In this document: positions 1-10,579 of the stretch, one piece after another
Position numbering within the stretch: position 1 is the stretch's first letter
How the letters are laid out: each line of letters begins with the position of its first letter
DNA from: Amblyornis subalaris
Lineage: Eukaryota; Chordata; Aves; Passeriformes; Ptilonorhynchidae
Direction of reading: 5' to 3'
NCBI GenBank assembly: GCA_018881555.1
Contig: JACAXG010000056.1
Span: 1,003,462-1,067,461, forward strand
DNA length: 64,000 bases
Notes under the pieces: model-generated
Database searches by the model: none
Seen by the model: the letters and a program-made list of their open reading frames with translations, nothing else
What the model was told of the DNA's origin: nothing
Program-made: the position numbers and the translations under genes

Positions 1-268
1 AAACAGCTTCGTGATGTGAAGCAAAGTATAATTGGTGGGGAAGATAAAAAAATTCATTTTAAAGTACATCTGTGGTCCAGGTTAAGACACTTATGTAGGT
101 GTATTTAAGATAGACTTTATGATAACAGTTTAATTTGGAGAGAAAGAGCCAGGTATCATCACACCCACCATAAACTGGAGGTTTTGGTAGGGCAACAGTG
201 AATGGTTTCAGGCAGAATTTTTAAAATGCTGCTGTCTTAGAAGGTGTGGTGTTGTGCAAGACAAGTTT

Positions 269-278
269 TATATATGTG

Positions 279-321
<43 letters not shown>

Positions 322-322
322 G
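269..322. repeat. TA/TG microsatellite
   Basis: A (TG)n block of about six units followed by about twelve TA units and an interrupted TA tail. Confidence 0.95.
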
Positions 323-3220
323 TAAACGTGTATTTTAGTTTATTACTGTCCAAAATCAAAACTGTTTTCATATTTTAGGAATACAACAACCAATTAAAAA
401 AATATTACCATTGCTTAATATACTTCTAAAATCACAACTTTTTTGTTTGCATGTATTTTATNTTGATTTGCCAAGATTATTACACAAAATATTTCTCCAA
501 GTTGAAAAGGGTAATATTGAAAGAGAAAACCAGGTAAAGTCTTGGTTCTTGACAAAAACATAATTTTCTCGTAGGAAAACCGTTCTGCCCAACGCTCCAC
601 ACCAAGCCTGCTCTGCAACCATTCAGCTAGAAATGCCTTCTGTTCTAGAGAAGCCTCTGAAAATATCTCCAGTTCTTAAATACCACAATGTTTATCTCTT
701 TGTGGTCACCATCACACAGTTGTTACCACGCTTTTGTGGTGACCAAACATAGAAGCCCCCAGAGAGGAGGGCAGAGGAAAGGGAGGGCTGAGGGCAGCCT
801 GGCCATGCAGGGCACTGCCACCGATTGCCCAACAGCAGAAGGCTTAGGGATATTTTGGCAGTGTCTCGTGATCGAGAGTGAATGTTCAAGATGTTTTTTT
901 TCTGATCCCTTAGTGCACTAATCATACCTTTTCCATCCTGGGTATTGGGAAAGGCCAGCAGGAACCAGCATTGGATGGAGGAGTTTAAAGTCCTCCACTT
1001 TCATCCCTTAGAGAGAATTCTGTTAAAAAAGATNTTTAAGAATATTTCGGGGAAAACCGAATCCCTGGATACAAATGGAANAGGCTTCTGTGTCAGCATG
1101 TGGCTGAGGCCTTGCTGCTGTGGACTAGCAGGAAGGCAAACCAGCTATTTAAAGGTCTGTGATCCCATCGTTCCCGTGTATGGCACGAAGTCAACCATCG
1201 TGGTTTCTGTTTTCCTGCAGACATAAACAATGACACTTACAATTTCCTGCTTGCACAGTGCTCACACAAGCGTCTGTCTATAAGGGAAANGTCTAATTAC
1301 TTATTAAACCCTGCCCAGTGCTCAGACTGGGTTAAATATTGACTACNGAAGTTCAAGGGGAATCTGTATGANCAAACGTGAACTTGGGCGTCCTATTCTC
1401 TAGGAGCTTTTCACATAAAGTGGATAGGTGACAAAATACTGCATTCAGGGAGGNGGGGCAAAGAAAGGGACAAATATTGGAGCTGGTTGGTTCAGAAGTA
1501 AATGCCTATCTAGAGCCTTGGGGTTTGGAATGTGGTTCTGATTGGTTGGCTCAAAGGGGAGTTTTGTCACAAAATAAGTGAATTAAATTTAGCTTTGCAG
1601 AGTGTCTTGTTTGTTTTACTGAAAGCCTTGGAGCTGGTGGGCGATTTTGGCTGGGAAATCCACTGGGCTTTTGAAGCGGGATTTGCATGGTTGGGAAGCA
1701 GTTGGAAGGTACAATGATATTTATGTTAAAATTTGGGTAGATCCACCCCAGAAGGTAATTCAGNGCTGCCTGACTGGATTGTTTCCCAGAGATTATGGGA
1801 AGCAAACAAATGGCTTGCGTTGGCAGGACTGGTCCCTGCGTGACCTGTGCTGGAGATGCTGGATGTTCAGGTTAGGTTTGGAGAGAGCAGGNTGGGGCTA
1901 TGGGGCAAGATTTTCAGTTGGGTTCTGGATCCTCCTTCAAGCCAGAGTATTTCTGTCTTTCTTCCAGANTTAGGCAGTTTGTCCTTCCTGGAACCAGGAG
2001 CCTAAAATTAAAAAAAAAAAAAGATCTTCTAATTGTAGAACCTTGAAATCATGTTTTAAGGCCGTTTCTCTTGAAAAAATGCCCAGCAAATTAGGAATGC
2101 CATTATTCAGATAGGCTTGCCTTCTTGAATGGGAATGGAAAAGGTAGATTGTGTGGGTATGTGTGCCAACGCACCTTTGTTGTACTTATCTCCTCTCTAA
2201 AAAAGGTTTTCTGGTTATCCATTGAGCTGCATACCTGAACTGCNCCGTCAGTATAATTTTAGCATCAGAGTAGGAATATTAGCCCTCTCCTTTGGCCCAC
2301 GCTAAGCCCACTGGCAGCACTTGAGAAACAATAAATAATATCTTTCCTTCCACACTAGAAGAGAAACTTTCCAGNGTATGAAGTCTGTTTCTTCAAAAGT
2401 AATTTGGAGTAATCCTAACTCTCCTTGGCGTTTGCTACCTCGAAACCTGAGGGATGAAGTTACTATTTTTTGCTGCTGAAAAAATGTTCGGCAACAACTG
2501 AAATGGAATGTCACCCATGCANGTTTAATTTAATAAGATGGTAATTTCATGTTAAATAAATACCAACTGATTATTGAAAACATATGCTCAAAGGATTTAG
2601 AAACCACGTAAGAGATACGTATCTCATCTACTGTTGTTGAACTGCAATAAATCCAAGCAATAATCAAGTGCCAATTGTTGAACATACAATAACTATTTTA
2701 TTAAATGTCAGTGAAATGTGTATGCAGGGCACTTAATTAAATGGAACATGTTCCCAAATATTCTATTTTTCTTAGTTTTGGAACATCTAGAGTAGAAAAT
2801 TTACTGGCAGCCTTCACCCAAGGGGCTAGTTATTACTCATGTAAAAATATGGCAGGCACTTCTTGTGCTATCAATAAATATCCATTTCATCAGGAAAGCA
2901 ACTCCTACCACAGAGGTAGGGAAGAAGGAGAAAATATGGCACTTCACTTGCTGTAAAATGGGCCTGCAAAGCTGTTTTCTCCATCAGTTTGTTGGGCTCA
3001 GCCATGCAGCCCAAGCCTGGAGCTTGCTTCTGCAAACAGTCCACGATTTCCAAATCTAAGCCTGACCAGCCATCGNGGCTGGTCAGCAAATACTTGTGGT
3101 GGTTTTGTGTTCCTCACTCAGAGTCTTTGTTCTATAGAGATGCTGTTGGTTTTCTCTTTAATCTTTTGATTGCTTTTGATAAGCATTGTTTTTGTCTGTG
3201 GGCGCCTATGTTTTCAAGCC

Positions 3221-3420
3221 AAGAAGGACCCATTAGCTCATCTAATCTGATCTCCTCATGTCACATACCAAAGCATTTGGACCAGTTACCCCCACACTGA
3301 CCCCTACTTTACTTGGCTAACACATACCTTTTGGAAATGCAAACTGTTTTGTTTTGAAAATATGAAAAGATGTTGGATTCACCAGTCCTTTGAACTGCTT
3401 ATTCCATTAGTTAATGGGAT
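3221..3420 (-). mobile_element. Old amniote CR1 LINE 3'-end remnant
   Basis: The sequence reads as the reverse complement of the ancient CR1 3' end known from turtles and crocodilians. Landmarks in order are 'aaggacccattagctcatcta', 'ctgatctcctcatg', 'ccagttacccccacactgac', 'ttggctaacacatacctttt' and 'ggattcaccagtcctttgaac'. It is diverged and has no open frame. Alignment becomes uncertain beyond about 3420, although weak similarity may continue to 3560. Confidence 0.65.
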
Positions 3421-3773
3421 ACATGGGCAACACATTCATCCTTTTATCTCTCTCAAAAAGCATTTTTATCAGTTCTGTTCTACATGTAATGGCTTCCAAC
3501 TGTGCAGAGAGCCAAGAGTTCCTCTCTTTCAGGAACACCTACTCATGTTGATTGAAATTGTTGCCGTCCTAGCTTTGTAAAGCCTTCCCTGAGGCATTTG
3601 CTCCGGGGTAGGTGTTTGTCCAGCCTCTAGCAGAGNGAGGCCTCTGTCCATTGATCCATCATTACAGCCTGAATGCCAATACAAATAATGGTAATAATGA
3701 CAGGCAGAGAGTGTGAGTGCATAATCCTCACGTTGGTCTTGCAGGGAGGGTTAAACTATTGTAGAAAAGATTA

Positions 3774-3796
3774 AACTCCTGCTGTAAGCAGGAGTT
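3774..3796. repeat. Perfect 10-base inverted repeat, 3-base loop
   Basis: aactcctgct and agcaggagtt are exact reverse complements separated by gta. No downstream T-tract or other RNA-gene feature was seen. Confidence 0.85.
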
Positions 3797-5785
3797 GTCC
3801 AGCCNGGCTTTGCAGCAACAGATACTCCAAGTTAGGCAGCTCTGGATGCGTGTTTCAAACACGGCTTTTAGGTGGTCCTTTCCAGCTGTCTATGTCCGTT
3901 TTGAAACGTGGGAAAGGTAAAGGAAATCCGCTTTNCTGTGAACCACCCTGGCAGTAAAAACTTCGGAAGCCCAGGTTTTACAGNGATGAGTATGGTGAAG
4001 GCCAAATGTTGCCTCAACTGTTGGTGTAAGAGATTGTGTTCACACCAGTTTGGTTGGTGACTTTTGTCCAATTCCTTCATCTCACTGTTGTAATGAAAGC
4101 ACATCTCCTGTGCTTAGCTGCATTCCCCTNGTAGGACACACACTGTCTGTGGTACCCCAGCCCCTCGTGCTAATTCCATGTGTTGATGGGTTGTTTGGGT
4201 GCTTCGTGGTAAATGACTTTGCTAATTTGCTAACGCAACACTTCAAAAGAAATCTTATCTACGTGGAAAGTGAATGTGTTCGGTATTAAATAATAAAATA
4301 TACGTAACCCATGGGGCTCTTAAAACTTATTTAACTTCTTTATAAACTTTACAATACAGTATGTGGATATTATAAATTACTTTCCATTCCAAGAAACTGT
4401 CCAGGCTTGTTGACCTTCCTTGGAATTTCCTCTTTGTAATTATGTTTAATGTGTTAATAAAGTTCACTTTGAACTGTGTGATGGCAAATGGTCTCATAGG
4501 ACGTGGGTCAGTGCTGGTGCGTTCACCATATGTGAGGCTTGANGTTAGTGTGCAGTTTAGTTGAAGGAATAGCAAGGCTAAGTCCAAACAATTGTAGAAG
4601 CAGTGTCTCCTCCCCAGGTTAGCAGTAAAAAAGGGGTTCATGGAAAGTTAGGAATGTGGAGTGGGAAATCATTTAGCTTTCACTGCTAGGTGTTACTAAA
4701 TTATGGTGCTAGGTTTGAGTCACTATCAAAACACCATATATCTAGAGGGTTTTCACACAGAGCTGTAAATCATGTTTACTACATGTATGAGTTGAACGGG
4801 TGCATGAACTTTGCAGTGCAGCCCAGGAAAATATAATTACATGTGTGTGTGTTTTTGACTGTGAGAAATATGGACAGGAAGCTCCAGGCTATTCCACTGT
4901 TGTGTCTTAAATACTCTTCTGGAAATTGTTTTTGCTGCTTCCCGGAAACAGCTATTTGCTAAAGCAAAGAGGCTNTCTTGGGTTTTACATAACTCCTTTT
5001 GCCGAGAAATGGCAACCACTATCCCTTCCAAGGCACTGGGGAGGAGAGCAGGAATGCTAGTAAAGCAGTGTCAGCAGCAGAGCAGCAAGTGGGGCTTTTC
5101 TGTGGTGTAGGATAGTGGATATAAATTGAAAATTGCCCAGCTGTTCAGTAAGACAGGTGTAGGGTCTGTCTTTTATATAATGGAACAGAATGGAGATTCC
5201 AGTTGCTTGTATTCGTAAATGAAGCAAATAAATCTGCACACTTGTCTGCATGTATATGAGCAGAAATATTTAAAACAAATGAGGTGATCACAGCATTTCC
5301 TTGTTAATGTTCGACTGGGTTACCATGATCTTGAACAGAAAACTTGGCATCTGGCTGGGCTTGTTGGTTTCTTTCTGGCTGTGTTTATATGTATTTGCAG
5401 ATGGAGAAACTACAAGCAAGAAAATAACTCGGTGGAAAATGTAGGTTCTGGATTGTTTAAATTATATTTTAAGCCTGATTGCACGCTGGCCCTTGGAACT
5501 CCAGGCATGATCCCTTCTAGTAACTAAAATGATTTGAATGTTATGGGGCAAAGTTATATTTAGTTTGTGTTTGGAGAAAGAATAACAACGAAGCACGGGG
5601 GGAGGCAGCTGCATTCTCGTCACTTCTTCCCAAGTCACATCCACGNATGTCAAACCCCACCCTTCCCCCTCGGCCACAGTATTGAGAAATGGTTCTCTCA
5701 AACTATTGGGTTGAGAACAAGGGGGGACTGAAGAAAACCTGCCCCCACTGGGCTTGTGTCGAGGTGGGGCTTAACTTACTGAGAG

Positions 5786-5819
5786 AGCTGGTTCTGTTCC
5801 ACAGGCTGTGGAACCAGCT
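5786..5819. repeat. Imperfect inverted repeat
   Basis: agctggtt pairs with aaccagct and, inside it, ccacag pairs with ctgtgg around a single base. The left arm has an extra five bases (ctgtt) that would bulge out. Confidence 0.75.
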
Positions 5820-8776
5820 GCGCCCCCTGCACTGTGGTGGGGCTTAAAAGCAGTGCCCCCTGGCCATAAAGAGCTGTCCTTGCCTGGCNGAAAACTGCAA
5901 GAGTTCCCCCTCCCTTCCTGACTACAAAAATGCATAAAAATCTGTGTCAGTAATTTGGANGGAATATATACCTAGGGCCTTGTTTTCATGCCCTTCTCCC
6001 ATAGCCCATGGAAAAATGCTGCAGGAAGTAATTGCTGTGTCCAGGAGCATCACAAATTGCAGATTCTCAGCACTTAAAAAAGGCTGATGTTTTCAAGAAT
6101 TGCTGCCTAATGGCTAAGAAATCAGGGGGAGTATGATGTAGGGACTCCTTCCCCAGGATTTACACCCAGGGCCAGAGCACTGCTCTCTGCTACTCTTTCC
6201 TGAAAGGATCTGGTCTGGAGCTTTGGCNCGTAGATGCAGGCACGTCAGTTCACAGGATTCCCCCCTAGCCAGAGAGATGGTATATATTGGCATTAATTTT
6301 GCATTGGTAAATATATGAAGTCACTCTTTTAATTATCTGGTTTAACAAAATGTTTTCAGGTTTCAGAACGATCCCCTGTGGTGGTGNTCTCCAGTTCTTG
6401 GGGTGTTGCCTTGCCCACAAGCAAGGCAAGAANAGAGCTATAGCAAGCAGCCATGGGGTATAGCATTCAATTAGATAATTTCTGCTCACACACAACACAA
6501 AGCTGGAGTCCAGGACGGCAGAGATCTTGACACTGGCTGCTTGAGGAGTAATTCCATCTGCCTTTTAGTGCTGCGTTAGTGCACAGGACAGCAGCAAGGG
6601 ATGGGAAGTTGGTGACAGCCAGAGTTCAGCCTGTTTTTACCTCCCTGGCAGCTGTAGGTGAAGCAGCAGGTGCTTTCCTGGGATTTTGCCTCGCTAAGCA
6701 GCTGTAGAAATGTATCCAGCCTGCGGGGCCTGTGCCCTGGGCTCTGCTCCCACAGCGCCGCACTCAGCTGTGAGCACACACGTGCCCCAGCCCCACAGGG
6801 TCAGACACCAGGGACGCTCCCAAATCAGCACCTTGGGAGACCTCACTGGGCACTCTGCTCTCCTGGCCAACCCCTGGCATATTACGGGCCTGTTGTAGAA
6901 GGTGGGGAGCTCCCATCAGTACCAGTGCTGCACATGGNAAATTGGCAGGCTCAGAATATTTTCACTACATCTTTTTGCTCCGTTCATATAGCAGGAGATG
7001 GAACTGCCATAGAGAAACCCTGGACGTCAATCTNCAGGAGAACCTGAATGGTGCTGGGTAGCTTAATACATGGATTCAGAGGGGGAAGGTGTTTTTGCCT
7101 GGATTGTGTGTGAGGCAGCTCTGTGTCAGTAGCTGCCCAGGGATATTGGAGAAGGCCCTTTTAGCAAAACACACTTCCCCCTCTCCACTGCCTCCCCTGC
7201 TGCCTCTGATGGTCCAGAGTGGTGAGATGTGCCAAAGTGTGTCTTGACTGGAAAAGCATTCATCCGTCACTGTTGCAGTCCCAAGGCAGGGCTGTACGGA
7301 TATGTAGTGAAACAAGACCCAATGAATGCCTGTAGATGAGAAAGAGAGACAGACATCTGTGATGATATCAACTTTTTATTCTTGCTGTAGCCCAGCTTCA
7401 GAAGGTCCAGCTCCCATTGGCCTGCCAGGGCTTCTGAAGCCTCTGGCATATGCGAAGGTGCTGAATTATATTGTGATTCTTTGTAAACACAGTAGTGTAT
7501 TACATATTGTAATAATTCTCATAGTGCTTGATATTTACATCAAAACACTGATTCCAGAGAGTACTGCTTGAGCAGAAAGTTATTAATGCAAAGATGATAG
7601 GCAATAAAATGGGAATATTTACAGCACTAAATGAACAGAAACAAATCCTTACCATCTTTGTCCTAGAGCTGTACTCTATTGAGAAGTGCATGCTGTATCT
7701 GGGAAAATTCACAGCATGAAAAAAGAGGTGGGGGAAGACTTCTATTCCTCTTCCCAGAGAGAAAGTTGCTGGAGGAACTAATGAAGAGCTGCTCTAGTGT
7801 TTTGCTTTTCAGGCGGAAAGGCTCTAAGAAACGCACCCTTTTCTAAATGTCATAAAGGTCCGCGAATAGATCCTGTGACAGGGAGTGATCCAACAATTCC
7901 TCAGAACGAAAGGTCAATCAAAGGAAAATGGCATTTAGGGAGGACCAAGCTTACCACTGACCCAAACATGTGACAGATCCAGAGGCAACTCTGGTGCCAT
8001 CAGGAGCACCGCTTGTGCAGCCTGCCCCAGAGAAGCNCATGACGTGACTGGGAAACTATCTGATTCCTCCAGGTCTCAAAATTCATCAGGAGTCAACCTG
8101 AATGTCGGAAGGAAAGGGATTTTGAAGGAGCTACAGCAGGCTTCCAAGTTGGGAGGAGGGTGCTCTCTCTCCACTGTCCCTGCTTGCCCTGCACCAAACA
8201 TTTTTTCCGCAGCACTAATTATAGATCTGTTTTTGTCATTTGAATATGCATGAAGTAGTATCCTGGCTCACAAGCAGGTTGCAGTGAAGCTACTCTTAAA
8301 ATTTGACTTGATTTGATAGGGCTGTGGGTCAGAAAGGACCTCTCTAAGGGCCACCACAGAATTTCAGTAAGTCGGTGGATTTGTCTGGACATTTCAGCTC
8401 CTTTGCAGTGAGTGAGGCACTGCACCATGTAGGGAAATGTAGCAGAGTTTGGGGCTGGATCCTCACCGAATGTTTGTGAATTCTGCTGTATCAGCGCCAA
8501 CATACTTAACCCCTCCTGACAGGTGGTTTTTCACTTTAAAAGATTCAGTGACTTGTGTCAGACCAACATTCGAAGGATCTTGGGGTTGTCTCTCCATCCA
8601 CAGATTTGGCTGGAGGTCTCCCAAGGTGAAGAACATTAACAGTGTGGTTTGGAGTGCTTAGAGAGACCTGGACAGGCAGAACTTCTCATGGTCTTTTGCC
8701 AGTTCTTTTGGGCTACACCATCACCTCTGGAATTCTGTCCCACAGGTGCCTGCAGAAGATGTGCAGGGGTGGGTGT

Positions 8777-8812
8777 TATCTTTGCTATCTTTGTTATCTT
8801 TGTTATCTGTGA
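8777..8812. repeat. Four-copy 9-base tandem repeat carrying GATA motifs
   Basis: The unit tatctttgt (third base set slightly variable) repeats four times with period 9. On the minus strand each unit contributes a WGATAR word (AGATAA or AGATAG), so the array forms four evenly spaced GATA-factor-like sites. Binding is not shown; the repeat itself is clear. Confidence 0.9.
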
Positions 8813-10264
8813 CTTTTTCAGAATAAGTGCTCTCGAGGTCCCCACTTTGGGTCATCAGAAGTTCATCAGAAGTTCATAAGACGTGTTGATTTAACCAGAC
8901 TGTTAGTTAAACTCATTAATAAGTTTCAAGCTAGTTCACCACTCTTTTCTCAGCTTGAGCAGCATTTCTGTTCACCAGCAAAGCTGCAAAATTCATGGGT
9001 GCGATTCAACATGAGTAACTGTGAAAGCAGCTCTGGAGTCATTCATGAGCTGGACTGTGTTGCCTTAGTCATGCTGGGGAAAAATCAGGCAGACTTTGGA
9101 ATAATAGGAATTAGTCATGAGGAAGTACAAGTATGAGCTCTGTAGTTTATCCCCTGTGAGTCCAATCCTGCAAAACACTAGGAACAGNAGGAAAATAAGA
9201 GGGAACAGTTCCAAATCCCACAAACATCTTGTGGGTTTTGGGTGCAACTCAGCATCAGCAATTCTTAGCAAAGCATTTTGTCCTTNTGCAAGAACAGGGC
9301 ACTTATTATCACACCCATAAATAGACTGTTCCGGGAAGAGCATTGCTATTGCAATCTGTGTGGACAACTTGTGCAATTAATGAAAAGGCAGAAAAGGCAG
9401 ATGCAGGAAAAAGACTCTGTTTCAACTCTTCAGAACCTTGGGAAGAAATTCCAGTTGGAATTCAGCTATGGGACCATTCCCACTGTTGGAGTCTTTATCA
9501 CTTCTTTTTTTCTGATTGTTGGCCTGTCCAAGTGCATCCTGTTATCATGTGGCAAACAGTAGGTTCACTCTGACATTCCAGGGACACTCTGTTTTGTATG
9601 AAATTATCACCTTTTACAAAGAGCAANTATTTGTCAGGTGGATCAAACCAGCAGGGTTGCTAAGGAAATTTGTAAAAATAGCCTCTTTTGGACGACAAGC
9701 AATGTTAGCATGTCAGGCTAAGCTGTATCTTCCACTGCAGCAATGAATGTTCTATGTCCAAAAACTGCAGGCTTATGTGTCTTAGATAAAGCCCATCTGG
9801 TGACTATTANAGGGAATTACTGTACATACAACATGAAAGGATTATAACATTTGGGGAGGGGGGGCAGGCAGTGTTTTGTTTTAAGTACCACTCCTGTTAC
9901 TAATTTTGCCTGCAGAATAGGTGTCAAGTTTGAAACAACTACAGTTTCTTTACCAAATACAGCAGAACAGTTTGTGTATTGGACTCCTTCTTGTGATAGG
10001 AAAATGCTGGACATTTTAGAAAAGCAAAAGAGCCTCAGAACCAGGCTTCCTTGGTGGGTTAGCATGAGCTGCTGATGATGGCAAGGCTACAGCTTCAGGT
10101 TTTGCACAAACCAGNATCTGTTGCTGCATCCCTCTGTAATTGCATACGTTTTTTAGCCTTGGTTGTAAGTGATTTTTGGTAAGCACCTTTTATTCTGTAT
10201 AGCAGCCAGGGTAATGGCCAGATTGATGACTCGGCTTTGAATCAGTGCTGTGTCACTGGCGAAA

Positions 10265-10300
10265 GTCATAACAGCTCTTCCTGTCCCTGTTNCTTCCTAG
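10265..10300 (+). promoter_or_regulatory. FGFRL1: 3' splice site (acceptor) of the FGFRL1 Ig1 exon
   Basis: A pyrimidine-rich tract (10277-10298, one n) runs into the AG at 10299-10300, immediately before the first base of the exon. A plausible branch site, tcataac, places the branch A near 10271, about 29 bases from the acceptor, which is a normal distance. The acceptor leaves the exon with two bases of a split codon. Reading them with a preceding G gives glycine, as in the G-P-P-R start of this domain in mammals. The branch-point choice is inference. Confidence 0.85.
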
Positions 10301-10573
10301 GCCCCCCGAGGATTGCCGATAAAGTGATTCACCGCCAGTCCGTGCGGCTGGGCAGGACCATCAAGCTCCTGTGCCCGGTGGAAGGGGACCCCCCGCCCCT
10401 CACCATGTGGATGAAGGACGGACGGACTATCCACAGCGGCTGGACGAGGTTCCGGATCCTCCAGCAAGGGCTGAAGATCAAGGAGGTGGAGAGCGAGGAC
10501 GCGGGGACCTACATCTGCAAAGCCACCAACGGCTTCGGCAGCACCAACGTCAACTACACCCTCATCGTCATCG
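10301..10573 (+). CDS. FGFRL1: FGFRL1 internal exon encoding the first Ig-like (I-set) domain
   Basis: This single exon encodes 90 complete codons plus split codons at both ends (phase 1/phase 1), the usual arrangement for a one-exon Ig domain. The translation begins [12 protein letters not shown] and ends NVNYTLIVI. Counting from the first full codon, the paired cysteines are C24 and C72, the core tryptophan is W36, and the D-x-G-x-Y-x-C motif runs from D66 to C72. N84-Y-T is an N-glycosylation sequon. Stretches such as [20 protein letters not shown] and CKATNGFG match FGFRL1 as I know it from mammals and differ from FGFR1-4. FGFRL1 is a single-pass cell-surface FGF and heparin binding receptor with three Ig domains and no tyrosine kinase; it acts in skeleton, diaphragm and kidney development and in cell adhesion. 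The exon is GC-rich compared with the AT-rich introns around it. There is no frameshift or stop. The signal peptide and all later domains lie outside the window, so this is a partial gene. The first base after the donor-side split codon must come from the next exon, so the final residue is undetermined. Confidence 0.95.
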
Positions 10574-10579
10574 GTGAGT
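10570..10579 (+). promoter_or_regulatory. FGFRL1: 5' splice site (donor) of the FGFRL1 Ig1 exon
   Basis: The sequence atcg|gtgagt matches the U1 consensus from +1 to +6 (GTGAGT). It follows the IVI codons that close the Ig domain. The exon's last base is position 1 of a split codon (phase 1). Frame continuation into the intron gives G-E-W-G-C-S and a stop by about 10632, consistent with the exon ending here. Confidence 0.9.

Larger units (their letters stand above)
1..10300 (+). other. FGFRL1: Intron upstream of the FGFRL1 Ig1 exon (3' portion, non-coding)
   Basis: No exon was recognised in this stretch. In particular I see no ATG followed by a hydrophobic signal peptide and a phase-1 donor, which the preceding coding exon would need. 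Open frames here are short, carry no recognisable domain and occur equally on both strands. The stretch contains a TA/TG microsatellite (269-322), an old CR1 remnant (3221-3420), small hairpins (3774-3796, 5786-5819) and a four-copy 9-base repeat (8777-8812). The remainder is plain AT-rich intronic sequence. Confidence 0.75.

Noticed and set aside
1..10300. Search for the FGFRL1 signal-peptide exon upstream
   Set aside because: No ATG followed by a leucine-rich hydrophobic stretch and a phase-1 donor was found. The exon most likely lies upstream of the window.
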